The translations under genes and the position numbers were made by a program. The notes beneath the pieces are model-generated. The model was given only the letters and a program-made list of their open reading frames with translations, did no database searches and was not told the origin of the DNA. Below, one piece after another: positions 34,517-45,492 of a stretch of DNA of 64,000 nucleotides (the stretch's first letter is position 1; each line of letters starts with the position of its first letter). This stretch comes from CALLPQ01 sp038531745 (GTDB taxonomy: Bacteria; Pseudomonadota; Alphaproteobacteria; Caulobacterales; Parvularculaceae), in assembly GCA_038531745.1 (NCBI GenBank), contig JBCBBJ010000013.1:1-64000 (forward strand), in the 5' to 3' direction.

Positions 34517-37500
34517 ATGACCCAAGCGCTTGTGCCCACCCTCGAAGATGAACATGTGCTGAAAGCCCTGATTGACCATGCCGGGCGCCAAACCGAAGGC
34601 GACTGGCGCGACGGGGACCACACCGACCCTGCGTTTGAAAGCCTGCTTGAACAGTTCGCGCGATTTGCAACCGGTGATGATTATCTTTGGGCCCATCCTG
34701 ACCTTCTATTCGAGCGCGCGGCACGGGTCTGGGCCGCTGGACAAACGCGCACAGCAAACACCTCCATCATTGATTTGAGTATCGCCGCCGAGGACCGCGC
34801 CAATGCCGGCGGCGCCAACGCGAACGGGGATGCTGCCCGCCAATCGCGGCGAACCGTCCTTAAACTGATCACCGAAGATAAACCTTTCGTTGTGGATAGT
34901 ATTACCGCCGCAATCACCGAAGCGGGCAAGGCAATTCACTTTTTTGTCAATGCGGTTCTCGATACGCCACGAACCAGCGATGGCGTGCGCACACATCCCA
35001 GTGAAGCGGGCAGCGTTACAACGCGCGAATCTGTTATTTATGCTGAGCTTGATGGGCCTATCGACAGTGAAGAGCTGGAAATTCTTGAGGGTGAACTAAA
35101 ACGCGTTCTATTTGACGTGGAGGCAGCCGTCGCCGATTGGCAGGCCATGCGTATGCGGATGGAATCTGCGATTATCCGCCTGCGCTATCTAAAGTTAAAA
35201 ACTGTTTCCAGCGAAGACCTTTCGGAGGTCTGTCATTTTCTTACTTGGGTCTTGAATGATCAATTTGCGTTCCTCGGGGTGCGCCGATACAAGGCCTCAA
35301 CAGTTGATGGGCAACTGGTTTTTGAGCGTGACCCCGTAGGCGACCTCGGTACACTGAAGGATTCAACCCGGCGTATTCTGAAAAACACTTATTCGGCAAA
35401 TGGTGAGCTGTCACCGGCGGTGGAGGATTTCCTGCGATCCGAAGAGCCCTTGCTGATCGCCAAGGCAAACTCCAAGTCTATTGTCCATAGGCGTACTTAT
35501 CAGGATTACCTTGGTGTCAAACTTTATGATGATGCGGGCAACCTTGTGGGTGAGGACAGGTTTATCGGGCTCTTCACCGCTGATGCCTATAATCGACCCG
35601 CGACGGAGATCCCGCTTTTGCGCGCCAAGGTGGATAAGATTATAAAAGCCTCTCCTTTTGTCGCTGGCGGGCACAATGAAAAGGCGCTCTTACATATCCT
35701 CGAAACATATCCGCGTGATGAGCTTTTTCAAGTTGATGTGGAAACCTTGCGCGACACCTGTATTGAGATTTTACGGCTTTATAAACGCCCGCGCGTTAAA
35801 CTAATCCTACGCCGTGACCGGTTTGATCGATTTATCAGCGCATTTGTTTTTATCCCGCGCGACGTTTTCAATTCTGACAGGCGCCATGCCATTGGGCAGG
35901 TTTTGGCCAAGAGCTTTGATGGCCGGGTATCGGCTTTCTATCCTCATTTTGGCGATGCTGCGCTGGTGAGGGTTCACTTTATTATCGGTATTAATCCGGG
36001 TGCCCCGCAAGGACCCGGGATCACCAAGCTTACCCATGACATTCGTACGCTCTGCCGCGATTGGGATGACGATCTTTTAGCAACTATTCGTAACACGGTG
36101 CGGTCTGTCACCCCGCGCGTTTTATTTGATAAATATCGCAACGCCTTTGATGGAGGTTATCGCGACCATGTGGGCGCAGACCAGGCGCTTGAAGACATTA
36201 TGGCGATCGAAGCCCTGGGCGAGGCACCGCACCGGGTGCGTGCTTATCGTAAGGCCGATGACCCCGATACACTGTTTCGCTTGTCACTTTATCTACGCAA
36301 GGGTCCAGCACGCTTGTCCGACCTGATCCCCACGCTGGAGAATTTCGGCCTGAGTATCATGACCGAAAATGCGCACCATGTGGTTCCGGGAAGTAACGAC
36401 GCGAGCGCGGAATCGGTTTGGATCCACGACTTCAAAACCGAAACGCAAGCCTGCACAGCAATTGATTTTCAGCGTACGAAAGAAATTTTCGAAGCAGCTA
36501 TGGACGCTATCCTTAAGGGGGCGTGTGAGGATGATGGCTTTAACCGCTTGATTATTACGGCCGGTCTGAACTGGCGCGAAGCGTGGTTTTTGCGCGCGGC
36601 TGCCAAGCACCATTTGCAAACAGGGTTTGCATATTCACAGCGCTATATTGAAGACGCCTTGGTCAATCACCCTGCCATTAGCCAGGCGCTGATCCGGGCG
36701 TTTCACGCGAAGTTTGCACCTAACGCCCATGGCGATCAGGACGCCGCGGATACGCCCGATTACGATACCGAAATCGACACCATCCTTACCATGTTGGATG
36801 CGGTCACAAGCCTTGATGAAGACCGGATTCTGCGCCGATTTGTCAATTTACTGGGCGCCATGACACGCACAAATTACTATCAGACGAGCGCAGATGCGGA
36901 TTTTCGCCCCTGTCTGGCGATCAAGATCGACAGCGCAAAACTAGAAGAAATCCCAACACCAAAGCCCTATCGGGAAATCTTCGTTTCCGGGCCCGCCATT
37001 GACGGGGTTCATTTGCGCTTCGGGCCGATCGCCCGAGGCGGCTTGCGCTGGTCAGACCGCAAGGAAGATTTCCGTACTGAGGTTTTGGGGCTTGTAAAAG
37101 CCCAGCGCGTGAAGAATGCCGTCATTGTGCCCAATGGGGCAAAAGGCGGTTTTTATCCCAAGCAGTTACCCAATAGTGGGGACCGGAACGCGACGTATGA
37201 GGCCGGACGTGCGGCCTATAAGCTATTCATCAGGAGCCTTCTTGATGTGACGGACAATATAATCGATGGCGAGATCATTCGCCCACAGAATGTTGTCTCT
37301 CATGATGGTGACGATCCTTATTTAGTTGTTGCCGCCGACAAGGGCACCGCACAGTTTTCCGATACGGCTAACGCTATCTCCGTCGATTACGGGTTCTGGC
37401 TTGGCGATGCCTTCGCGTCGGGTGGCTCGGTGGGGTATGATCACAAAGCCATGGGTATTACCGCCCGCGGCGCGTGGGAAGCGGTCAAACGCCATTTCCG

Positions 37501-39487
37501 CGAGCGTGGCAAAGACATCCAAACCGAGCCTTTTACCGTCACAGGTGTGGGCGACATGTCTGGCGATGTTTTTGGCAATGGTATGCTTCTGTCTGATCAG
37601 ATCAGGCTCGTAGCAGCCTTTGACCACCGTGATATTTTTATTGATCCGACCCCGGACCCGGCCACTTCTTTTGCGGAGCGCCAAAGGCTCTTCAACCTCG
37701 CACGGTCGTCCTGGCAGGATTATGACACAAACCTAATCTCCGAAGGCGGCGGTGTTTTTTCGCGGCAAGCAAAATCAATCGCCCTCACCGCTCAGATGAA
37801 GACTTGTCTTGATTGTGATGCGGACCGGCTCACCCCCAATGAGCTTTTGACGGCCATTTTGAAAGCACCGGCGGAACTCTTCTGGCTTGGCGGTATTGGT
37901 ACCTATTTTAAGGCTGACCAGGAGGAAAATTGGCGCGTTGGCGATCGCGGCAATGACGCCATCCGCATCAATGCGTCGGAGATGCGTATGTATGTGGTGG
38001 GCGAAGGGGCTAATCTCGGCCTAACCCAGCAGGCGCGTATTGTCTTTGCCCGCAATGGCGGGGCCATCAACACGGATGCCATTGATAACTCGGCTGGCGT
38101 GGATTCATCAGATCACGAAGTGAACATCAAAATCCTGCTGCGTGAGGCAGTTCAACGTGGCGAACTTGCCCGCGAGACGCGCGATACCCTGTTGGCCGAA
38201 ATGACCGATGATGTGGCACAGCTGGTGCTGCAGCATAATTACGACCAGACACGGGCCCTCACCCTCGCCCACACCACAGGCGCCGCTGATCTGAATGCCC
38301 ATCACCGGTTTATAAAATTTCTGGAAGCCGAAGGTCGACTTGACCGCCAAGTTGAGGATTTGCCCACTAACGCCACTTTGCGCGGGATGATCCGTGACGG
38401 GGCGAGCCTGACCCGCCCAGAACTTGCGGTGCTGCTTGCCTATGCGAAATTGTGGCTTTTTGACGAGCTTGTTGCCTCCCGTGTGCCCGACGATCCGGTA
38501 TTCGCGCAGGAATTAGAGGCCTATTTTCCGGCGGCGGTTCAAGGTTTTGACAAGGCCCTCGCCAATCACCGACTGCGGCGCGAGATCATTGCCACGCGTC
38601 TTTGCAATGAGCTTGTGGACACGTGCGGCATCGCGTTTGTCTATGACGCGCAAGTGAGCACCGGCGCAACCATTGAGGAAATTGTTCTATCCTATGAGGC
38701 GGCACGACAGATTTTCAGCCTACGCACTTTTGCTGATGGGATCAGTCGGCTCGATAACACGCTGCATGCATCGGTTCAAACCGCCTTGTTTCAAGATGCG
38801 TCGCGCTTACTGCAAGAACAGACTTACCGCCTCGTGACCGATATCCGCAGTCTTGATATTCTTAATACGCACGGGGTTATTGGCCTGCTTGATCATTATG
38901 GGGAGGATACCCGCACCCTGCAAAAAGCGTTTTTGGAGATTGCGCCGTCTGCCCTTGCCGAGGCAATTGATGAGCGCACACGGGATTGGGAAGCAAAAGG
39001 CGTTACCCCGCAGCTCGCCCGTGAAGCAGCCCTGTTCCCGGCGCTGGAGCGCACCTTTGATAGCGTTGACACAGGCCGCGAGGCCGGGCGATCCGCCGAG
39101 CGCGCCGCGGCAGTGCTCTTTGCTGCCGGACGACGCCTGCAGCTGGAAAAACTGCGCGCCAATGTTCGGCGTTATCCCGCATCTGATCATTTCGACCAAC
39201 GTGCCATCCGGCGATTGATGGAAGAGATCACGCGCCAGCAACGCGTCTTGACCCGGCATTTGTTACAAAGTGGTGGTTTCACCGACGGCGAAATGGCCGC
39301 CGACCAATCGCTGGACGAGCTTCGTCAATGGGAAGACCAACATCGCCAGGCCTTTGATCGGTACGACCGCTTCATCACCGAGGTTGACCCCGGCGCCAAT
39401 TCCGCTTTGAGTGTAAGCCAGATATCGCTGATCAACCGCCAGCTTATTGAGCTAAACGAGAGGCTGGCCGCAGAGCGGGCTACATAA
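34517..39487 (+). CDS. gdhB: NAD-specific glutamate dehydrogenase, large (about 180 kDa) class
   Basis: A 1,656-residue enzyme of the giant NAD-GDH class. It oxidises glutamate to 2-oxoglutarate and ammonia with NAD, feeding the citric acid cycle. The long N-terminal half holds ACT-like regulatory segments. The catalytic part begins near residue 815 with RFGPIARGGLRWSDRKEDF and VIVPNGAKGGFYPK (the catalytic lysine region), followed by the Rossmann-type FTVTGVGDMSGDVFGNGML near 1015. Length and both motifs match the family. The GC-rich upstream region has a 13-bp palindrome GACCCTAAGGGTC (34348-34360) that might be an operator. The next genes follow closely but are unrelated. Confidence 0.97.
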   Translation: MTQALVPTLEDEHVLKALIDHAGRQTEGDWRDGDHTDPAFESLLEQFARFATGDDYLWAHPDLLFERAARVWAAGQTRTANTSIIDLSIAAEDRANAGGANANGDAARQSRRTVLKLITEDKPFVVDSITAAITEAGKAIHFFVNAVLDTPRTSDGVRTHPSEAGSVTTRESVIYAELDGPIDSEELEILEGELKRVLFDVEAAVADWQAMRMRMESAIIRLRYLKLKTVSSEDLSEVCHFLTWVLNDQFAFLGVRRYKASTVDGQLVFERDPVGDLGTLKDSTRRILKNTYSANGELSPAVEDFLRSEEPLLIAKANSKSIVHRRTYQDYLGVKLYDDAGNLVGEDRFIGLFTADAYNRPATEIPLLRAKVDKIIKASPFVAGGHNEKALLHILETYPRDELFQVDVETLRDTCIEILRLYKRPRVKLILRRDRFDRFISAFVFIPRDVFNSDRRHAIGQVLAKSFDGRVSAFYPHFGDAALVRVHFIIGINPGAPQGPGITKLTHDIRTLCRDWDDDLLATIRNTVRSVTPRVLFDKYRNAFDGGYRDHVGADQALEDIMAIEALGEAPHRVRAYRKADDPDTLFRLSLYLRKGPARLSDLIPTLENFGLSIMTENAHHVVPGSNDASAESVWIHDFKTETQACTAIDFQRTKEIFEAAMDAILKGACEDDGFNRLIITAGLNWREAWFLRAAAKHHLQTGFAYSQRYIEDALVNHPAISQALIRAFHAKFAPNAHGDQDAADTPDYDTEIDTILTMLDAVTSLDEDRILRRFVNLLGAMTRTNYYQTSADADFRPCLAIKIDSAKLEEIPTPKPYREIFVSGPAIDGVHLRFGPIARGGLRWSDRKEDFRTEVLGLVKAQRVKNAVIVPNGAKGGFYPKQLPNSGDRNATYEAGRAAYKLFIRSLLDVTDNIIDGEIIRPQNVVSHDGDDPYLVVAADKGTAQFSDTANAISVDYGFWLGDAFASGGSVGYDHKAMGITARGAWEAVKRHFRERGKDIQTEPFTVTGVGDMSGDVFGNGMLLSDQIRLVAAFDHRDIFIDPTPDPATSFAERQRLFNLARSSWQDYDTNLISEGGGVFSRQAKSIALTAQMKTCLDCDADRLTPNELLTAILKAPAELFWLGGIGTYFKADQEENWRVGDRGNDAIRINASEMRMYVVGEGANLGLTQQARIVFARNGGAINTDAIDNSAGVDSSDHEVNIKILLREAVQRGELARETRDTLLAEMTDDVAQLVLQHNYDQTRALTLAHTTGAADLNAHHRFIKFLEAEGRLDRQVEDLPTNATLRGMIRDGASLTRPELAVLLAYAKLWLFDELVASRVPDDPVFAQELEAYFPAAVQGFDKALANHRLRREIIATRLCNELVDTCGIAFVYDAQVSTGATIEEIVLSYEAARQIFSLRTFADGISRLDNTLHASVQTALFQDASRLLQEQTYRLVTDIRSLDILNTHGVIGLLDHYGEDTRTLQKAFLEIAPSALAEAIDERTRDWEAKGVTPQLAREAALFPALERTFDSVDTGREAGRSAERAAAVLFAAGRRLQLEKLRANVRRYPASDHFDQRAIRRLMEEITRQQRVLTRHLLQSGGFTDGEMAADQSLDELRQWEDQHRQAFDRYDRFITEVDPGANSALSVSQISLINRQLIELNERLAAERAT

Positions 39488-39525
39488 CCGCGTGATCGAT
39501 CTGCATTAATGGAGGCATCGTCAGG

Positions 39526-40254
39526 ATGACCAAATCGTCGCCGCCTTTCACCGTGCAAGTTGTTCCGGTTACCCCGTTTCAACAAAACTGCTCAATCATC
39601 AAGGCACCGTCTGGCAAGGCCGCTGTTGTGGACCCTGGCGGGGAAGCCGATAAGATTTTGGCAGCGGCGGAGAAGTTTGGCGCCACCATCGAACAGATCT
39701 GGATTACCCACGGGCATCTTGACCATGCGGGCGGCGCCGAAGCGGTGAAGAAACAAACCGGTGCCCCAATCATTGGTCCGCACCGGGAGGATCAGTTCTG
39801 GCTTGAACAGATCACCAATCAGTGGACCCAATATGGCCATGCGGGCATGGGGGAAGACTGCGCGCCAGACCGCTGGCTCGAAGATGGCGACGTTCTCACC
39901 TTGGACGGCATTGACTTCAACGTTGTTTACACCCCCGGTCACACGCCGGGGCATGTGGTCATCTACCATGAAGGCATGCGTGTTGCTTTTGTGGGTGATG
40001 TGATCTTTGCCGGCAGCGTGGGGCGTACGGATTTTCCCCGCGGCGATCAGGCAACATTGGTTAGTTCGATCACGCAAAAGCTGTGGCCGCTGGGCGATGA
40101 TATGCAATTCGTTCCTGGCCATGGGGGCATGTCCACCTTCGGGGCGGAGCGGCAGACAAACCCGTTTGTGAGCGATAAAGTCACAGGCTATGGCGGCGCC
40201 GCCACCAGCGCGCCGGATATCTTTGCCCAGCGCACATCTAAGCGCTGGCAGTAG
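39526..40254 (+). CDS. MBL-fold hydrolase, glyoxalase II-like (YcbL type)
   Basis: A 242-residue metallo-beta-lactamase-fold enzyme with ITHGHLDHAGG (HxHxDH zinc ligands), a bridging metal Asp in FVGDVIFAGS, and PGHGGMST near the end. The size and layout match YcbL-like glyoxalase II relatives, which hydrolyse thioesters such as S-lactoylglutathione. The ATG follows a GGAGG site 10 bases ahead. It lies 38 bp after the NAD-GDH gene. The actual substrate is unproven. Confidence 0.9.
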   Translation: MTKSSPPFTVQVVPVTPFQQNCSIIKAPSGKAAVVDPGGEADKILAAAEKFGATIEQIWITHGHLDHAGGAEAVKKQTGAPIIGPHREDQFWLEQITNQWTQYGHAGMGEDCAPDRWLEDGDVLTLDGIDFNVVYTPGHTPGHVVIYHEGMRVAFVGDVIFAGSVGRTDFPRGDQATLVSSITQKLWPLGDDMQFVPGHGGMSTFGAERQTNPFVSDKVTGYGGAATSAPDIFAQRTSKRWQ

Positions 40255-40405
40255 GCTCGGAGCCTGGCATTCAGGCGCGCAATTTTACCCTTTGCGGTTG
40301 GCGGAAACTTCGCCTATAGCACCCTCTTAGCCAACAGAATCATAGCCTATCGCACTGCCCTTGGGACATTCCCGGCGGTGCGCGTTTTTGCGCGCGAGTA
40401 ACCTT

Positions 40406-43400
40406 ATGCCCAAACGAACTGACATTTCTTCCATTCTTATTATCGGCGCAGGACCTATTGTGATCGGTCAGGCCTGTGAGTTCGATTATTCTGGTGTGCA
40501 GGCCGTCAAGGCCCTGAAAGAAGAGGGCTACCGGGTCGTCCTCGTTAACTCCAATCCCGCCACAATCATGACCGATCCAGGGCTCGCCGACGCCACTTAT
40601 CTGGAACCAATCCTACCGGAATTTGTGGAAAAGATCATCGCAAAGGAGCGCCCCGATGCCCTCCTACCGACGATGGGCGGGCAAACGGCCCTGAACTGCG
40701 CGCTCGATTTGGAACGTGACGGGGTGTTGGAAAAATATGATGTGGAGATGATCGGTGCGCGCGCCGAGGCCATCGACAAGGCGGAGGACCGGGAGAAGTT
40801 CCGCGCCGCCATGGAAAATATTGGCCTGGAAAATCCACGCGCCGTGATTGCCAGCTCCCCAGAAATCAAGGATGAGACTGGCAAAATCATCGGCTATGAC
40901 CGGGTGAAGGGTTTGGCCGACGCCATGACGGCGTTGGAAGAGATTGGGTTGCCGGCCATTATTCGCCCGGCCTTTACCCTTGGTGGGACCGGCGGCGGGG
41001 TTGCCTATAACCGCGATGAATATGAGACAATCGTCCGTGGGGGGATTGATGCGTCACCTGTTGGACAAATCCTGATTGATGAAAGCCTTTTAGGCTGGAA
41101 AGAATATGAGATGGAGGTCGTACGCGACCGCGCCGATAACGCCATCATCATTTGCTCCATTGAAAATATTGACCCTATGGGCGTTCACACGGGCGATTCC
41201 ATCACTGTTGCCCCGGCGCTGACGCTTACCGACAAGGAGTACCAGATTATGCGCTCGGCATCGCTGGCGGTGCTGCGCGAAATTGGCGTTGAAACCGGGG
41301 GATCAAATGTTCAGTTTGCGGTCAATCCCGATAATGGCCGCCTCGTGGTGATTGAGATGAACCCGCGTGTGTCGCGCTCGTCTGCGCTCGCGTCAAAGGC
41401 AACGGGCTTTCCCATTGCGCGCATCGCCGCCAAGCTTTCGGTTGGCTACACGCTTGATGAACTTGATAATGACATCACCAAGGCGACGCCTGCCTCTTTT
41501 GAGCCGACCATCGACTATGTCGTCACCAAAATCCCGCGTTTTGCTTTCGAGAAATTTCCGGGTGCGGAAAATACATTATCCACCGCCATGAAATCCGTTG
41601 GCGAAGCCATGGCCATCGGGCGCAACTTTGCGGAGTCCCTGCAAAAAGCCCTGCGCTCCCTGGAAACAGGGCTTTCTGGTCTTGATCCCATTGAGATAGC
41701 TGGTCTTGGCGCGGGCGACGATATAAACGCCTTTCGCGCGGCCCTCGCAGCGCCCACGCCTGACCGCCTGCGCGTCACCGCTGAAGCATTCCGCCGTGGC
41801 ATGCCGATTGAGCAGGTTCGCTCAATCACCGCTTATGATCCTTGGTTTCTGGAGCAAATTCAAACAATCCTGGCCATGGAGGCGCAAATTGCGCGCGACG
41901 GTATCCCCATCGATACCGAGCCCCTTCGCGATCTGAAGGCCATGGGGTTTTCCGATCAGCGCCTTGCCGATCTTGTTGACGCAACCGAACAGGAGGTGCG
42001 CGAGCACCGTCTTTCCCTCAAGGTAAAACCTCTATTCAAACGAATTGATACGTGTGCGGCAGAATTCAAGGCGATCACGCCCTATATGTATGCAAGTTAT
42101 GAGCGCCCCATCGAAGGTTTAGCGGGCTGTGAAGCCGCACCCTCGACCCGTAAAAAAGTCATCATTCTGGGCGGCGGACCAAACCGCATTGGCCAGGGTA
42201 TCGAGTTTGATTATTGCTGCTGCCACGCGGCGTTTGCCATGGCCGATCTCGATATTGAATCGATCATGGTCAACTGTAATCCGGAAACCGTCTCCACCGA
42301 TTATGACACCTCCGATCGGCTTTATTTTGAGCCCCTCACCGCTGAAAGCGTACTCGATATCATCGAGAAAGAACGCGAAAGCGGCACGCTTCTCGGCGTC
42401 ATTGTTCAATATGGCGGCCAAACACCGTTGGGCCTCGCACAGCGTCTTGAGGAGAGCGGCGTTCCCCTCCTCGGCACCGGATTTGATGCCATTGATCTTG
42501 CCGAAGACCGCGAGCGCTTTCAAAAACTGATTGGTGATATCGGCCTGCAACAGCCAAACAATGCCACCGTGCCGGACCGGGATGCGGCCCTGAACGCGGC
42601 GCAAACGGTTGGCTATCCGCTGGTCACCCGCCCGTCTTATGTACTCGGTGGGCGGGCCATGGAAATCGTCCATAATGAGGAGGCCCTGCGCACCTATCTT
42701 GCCACCGCTAATATCGACATCAGTGACCAACAACCCCTCCTGCTTGATCAATATTTGAAGAACGCCGTTGAAGTTGATGTTGATGCAATCTGTGACGGCA
42801 CCCGCGTCTTTATTGCCGGGGTGATGGAGCATATTGAAGAGGCCGGCGTTCATTCCGGCGATAGTGCCTGTGCGCTGCCCCCCTATACGCTAAGTACACA
42901 GATGATTGCCGCGCTGGAGGACCAGACCCGTAAGCTTGGCATGGCCTTAAATGTGGTGGGCCTGATTAATGTGCAATTTGCGATACAGGGGGAGACGATT
43001 TTCGTCCTGGAGGTGAACCCCCGCGCCTCGCGCACGGTGCCGTTTGTGGCAAAGACCATCGGCCTGCCCGTGGCACGTCTCGCCGCCAAAGTCATGGCGG
43101 GCACAAGCCTCGACGAACTCGGCCTCGGCGACCGGGCCAAAAGTCTAGGACACACAGCCGTAAAAGAGGTTGTGTTTCCGTTTGCGCGGTTTTCCGGTGT
43201 TGACACCGTGCTGGGGCCGGAAATGCGCTCCACCGGCGAAGTCATGGGGCTCGATACCGGCTTTGCCAAGGCGCGCGCCAAAAGCCTACTCGCGGCGGGG
43301 GCAAAAATTCCTATCGCGGGATGTGTCTTTATCTCGCTCAAAGATGGCGACAAGACCGATATGGTCGGTGCGGCGCGCGATCTCCTTGATATGGGCTTTT

Positions 43401-43720
43401 CAATTATTGCCACCGCCGGGACGGCAAGTTTTTTCAATGCCCACGGGCTTGCCGTGACCCACGTGAACAAGGTGCTTGAAGGGCGTCCGCATATTGTTGA
43501 TGCCCTGAAAAATGGGGAGGTGCAGATGGTATTCAATACCACCGAAGGCGCCCAGTCAGTGGCAGATTCGCGGTCAATCCGCACCACGGCGCTCTATCAA
43601 AAAATCCCATGCATCACGACCGCTGCTGGCGCACGGGCGGCTGTGCGGGCCATCGCAGAATTGCGCAAAGACAGCCTCGATGTATTGGCGCTTCAGTCTT
43701 ACGGTGTCGCGACCCGGTAA
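40406..43720 (+). CDS. carB: Carbamoyl-phosphate synthase large subunit
   Basis: A 1,104-residue ATP-grasp enzyme that makes carbamoyl phosphate from bicarbonate, ammonia and two ATP for arginine and pyrimidine synthesis. Two homologous halves are visible: LIIGAGPIVIGQACEFDYSG at the start, and the second half opening with GGGPNRIGQGIEFDYC near residue 590. Both ATP-grasp domains and a C-terminal MGS-like allosteric domain (FSIIATAGTASFF) are present. ATG at 40406 begins the family-typical MPKRTDI; an upstream in-frame ATG is rejected. The small subunit gene carA is not nearby. The end overlaps the convergent GT-C gene by 22 bases. Confidence 0.97.
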   Translation: MPKRTDISSILIIGAGPIVIGQACEFDYSGVQAVKALKEEGYRVVLVNSNPATIMTDPGLADATYLEPILPEFVEKIIAKERPDALLPTMGGQTALNCALDLERDGVLEKYDVEMIGARAEAIDKAEDREKFRAAMENIGLENPRAVIASSPEIKDETGKIIGYDRVKGLADAMTALEEIGLPAIIRPAFTLGGTGGGVAYNRDEYETIVRGGIDASPVGQILIDESLLGWKEYEMEVVRDRADNAIIICSIENIDPMGVHTGDSITVAPALTLTDKEYQIMRSASLAVLREIGVETGGSNVQFAVNPDNGRLVVIEMNPRVSRSSALASKATGFPIARIAAKLSVGYTLDELDNDITKATPASFEPTIDYVVTKIPRFAFEKFPGAENTLSTAMKSVGEAMAIGRNFAESLQKALRSLETGLSGLDPIEIAGLGAGDDINAFRAALAAPTPDRLRVTAEAFRRGMPIEQVRSITAYDPWFLEQIQTILAMEAQIARDGIPIDTEPLRDLKAMGFSDQRLADLVDATEQEVREHRLSLKVKPLFKRIDTCAAEFKAITPYMYASYERPIEGLAGCEAAPSTRKKVIILGGGPNRIGQGIEFDYCCCHAAFAMADLDIESIMVNCNPETVSTDYDTSDRLYFEPLTAESVLDIIEKERESGTLLGVIVQYGGQTPLGLAQRLEESGVPLLGTGFDAIDLAEDRERFQKLIGDIGLQQPNNATVPDRDAALNAAQTVGYPLVTRPSYVLGGRAMEIVHNEEALRTYLATANIDISDQQPLLLDQYLKNAVEVDVDAICDGTRVFIAGVMEHIEEAGVHSGDSACALPPYTLSTQMIAALEDQTRKLGMALNVVGLINVQFAIQGETIFVLEVNPRASRTVPFVAKTIGLPVARLAAKVMAGTSLDELGLGDRAKSLGHTAVKEVVFPFARFSGVDTVLGPEMRSTGEVMGLDTGFAKARAKSLLAAGAKIPIAGCVFISLKDGDKTDMVGAARDLLDMGFSIIATAGTASFFNAHGLAVTHVNKVLEGRPHIVDALKNGEVQMVFNTTEGAQSVADSRSIRTTALYQKIPCITTAAGARAAVRAIAELRKDSLDVLALQSYGVATR

Positions 43721-45492
43721 ATTTCAACGGTTTCGGTGCGCCCCTCATCCATGATTTGCGGGCTGGCCACCAGATCAAGAAAGTCTGGCACCTCCCCGCG
43801 TGCCAGGTGCGCAACGAGGCCCTCACCATATTCGCGCTCCAGAAACCGCATGAAATTGCTGGGATAGCAGAACAGAACATAGTCAACATTGTTCGCTTGT
43901 AGCCGTCCCAAAGCTTGCTCCGGCGGATAGGTGAAGACGCGAATACCATCGACAATACCGTTAACATTGCGGTGGTAGTTACCCGTCAACACACGGTGGC
44001 GCGTTTCATTGAGAAGCGCCGGCGCGGCATTGGGCGCCGCGGCAATCAGCCCGTTTGGAAGATTGTTCAGGGCCCCAATGATCGTGGGACCATAGCACCC
44101 GTTTGGACCCGCAAGATCCTCTATTTCGTAGAGGGTATCTTCTTCTTCACTGGCAAAGCTTGTTTCGATAATGCCAAATGGCAACGCCCATACCAACGGG
44201 ATGGACGCACCAAGGGCCAGAATAGCACCGGCGCGGTCGCCGCCAGTTGTTTGCGCGCGCTCATAACAACGGGCCACCCATAGCGCCAACGGCAAGATTG
44301 CGAATAAGAAACCAAAGTGCAGAAACCGCGCCTGGTAGGTGGTGAATAAAATCGTCGTCAGCAAGAGCGCAACAAACAACCCGTGGACGCTCACATTTTG
44401 ACGGCGCCACACTTGATACGCACACAGACCAAGAGCCAGCACCTGCACCCCTAACATATATGGCGCCAGGATCATGGGGGATTCCGGTAATTTCCAGAGC
44501 GGTTTTGCTTCCTTCACATTGTCGAGCCACAAGTGTTTTGCATCAGCCGGCAAAGCTGAGAGCGGATTTGAAAGACATTGCGGTGCTGCCGTGAGGATCA
44601 GAACAAGACAAACAGCACCCAACCCGGCGAGCGCCCCGAAGCGGATCAGCCGTGACCCCTTAACCAGTGTCGATAAGACCGCCAGACCAAGACCCGCCAC
44701 CAGCCCCGCACCAAAAATAATACTTGAATACGTATCGCAGTAAACAGCCAAATAGTTTTGTGGGGCAACCGTTCCCACAAAGACAATACCGAGCGTTGCC
44801 GCAAATGCTACACCAAAGGCCTGGACCGCGGACGTCAGTTTCTCACCCATGACGGCCCAAAAGCACGCCGCCCCCGCACACAGCACAGCCGAAAAAACAT
44901 AAATTTCCATGCCAATGGCGAACGTCAACCCAAGGGCGATACCCGCAACCGCAAAAGATGACCGGCGCCACTGCGGATCAAGCAGCCCGCCAAGGGCAAC
45001 CGCCAGCAATGCGAGCTGCAGATTGTGATGGTCGATGGCACCTGGCGCAAACCGAAAATGCTTGAAGAGAAAAGCCACCGTGAGGATTGCGGTGACAGCC
45101 ACAAAGGCCGGTCCGCCAACCCGGCGCGCCCCGGTGATCAAGCCAAACACCACCAGCGCCGAACACAAAACGGGCCACAGCGTGTACCCAACCTTTTCGG
45201 CCTGCGCGTAGGGAAGGAAAAGATCAGCTGCACCAATCAGGACAATAAGAGGAAAATCTGGCACCCGGCTCCAATGCATAAGCGTTCCGTCACTACCAAG
45301 ACGATATTGATGTAGATCAAACCAGCTTTGCCCAGCGAAGAAATCCCGCACCTGTAACAGGCGCATCATGTCATCACTATCGCCGCCAACAGCACCTAAC
45401 GTGCCATTAAACGCTGCCTGACCAAATAGCGAAAGTATGATGAGAAGACTGATCACTTTAATCAAATGATCATTGAGCGTGCACGCTAACAT
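43699..45492 (-). CDS. GT-C type membrane glycosyltransferase-like protein
   Basis: A 597-residue polytopic membrane protein with about 11-13 transmembrane segments. Its first extracytoplasmic loop has GGDSDDMMRLLQVRDFFAG and HWSRVPDFPL. The paired acidic residues there are typical of GT-C (PMT/ArnT-like, GT39-type) glycosyltransferases, which move sugars from polyprenyl phosphate to an acceptor outside the membrane. A soluble C-terminal part (about 480-597) follows. ATG at 45492 is preferred to one further upstream. It is divergent from the GT2/methyltransferase/EamA operon, and the four genes probably act together. Specific donor and acceptor unknown. Confidence 0.72.
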   Translation of the reverse strand: MLACTLNDHLIKVISLLIILSLFGQAAFNGTLGAVGGDSDDMMRLLQVRDFFAGQSWFDLHQYRLGSDGTLMHWSRVPDFPLIVLIGAADLFLPYAQAEKVGYTLWPVLCSALVVFGLITGARRVGGPAFVAVTAILTVAFLFKHFRFAPGAIDHHNLQLALLAVALGGLLDPQWRRSSFAVAGIALGLTFAIGMEIYVFSAVLCAGAACFWAVMGEKLTSAVQAFGVAFAATLGIVFVGTVAPQNYLAVYCDTYSSIIFGAGLVAGLGLAVLSTLVKGSRLIRFGALAGLGAVCLVLILTAAPQCLSNPLSALPADAKHLWLDNVKEAKPLWKLPESPMILAPYMLGVQVLALGLCAYQVWRRQNVSVHGLFVALLLTTILFTTYQARFLHFGFLFAILPLALWVARCYERAQTTGGDRAGAILALGASIPLVWALPFGIIETSFASEEEDTLYEIEDLAGPNGCYGPTIIGALNNLPNGLIAAAPNAAPALLNETRHRVLTGNYHRNVNGIVDGIRVFTYPPEQALGRLQANNVDYVLFCYPSNFMRFLEREYGEGLVAHLARGEVPDFLDLVASPQIMDEGRTETVEIYRVATP

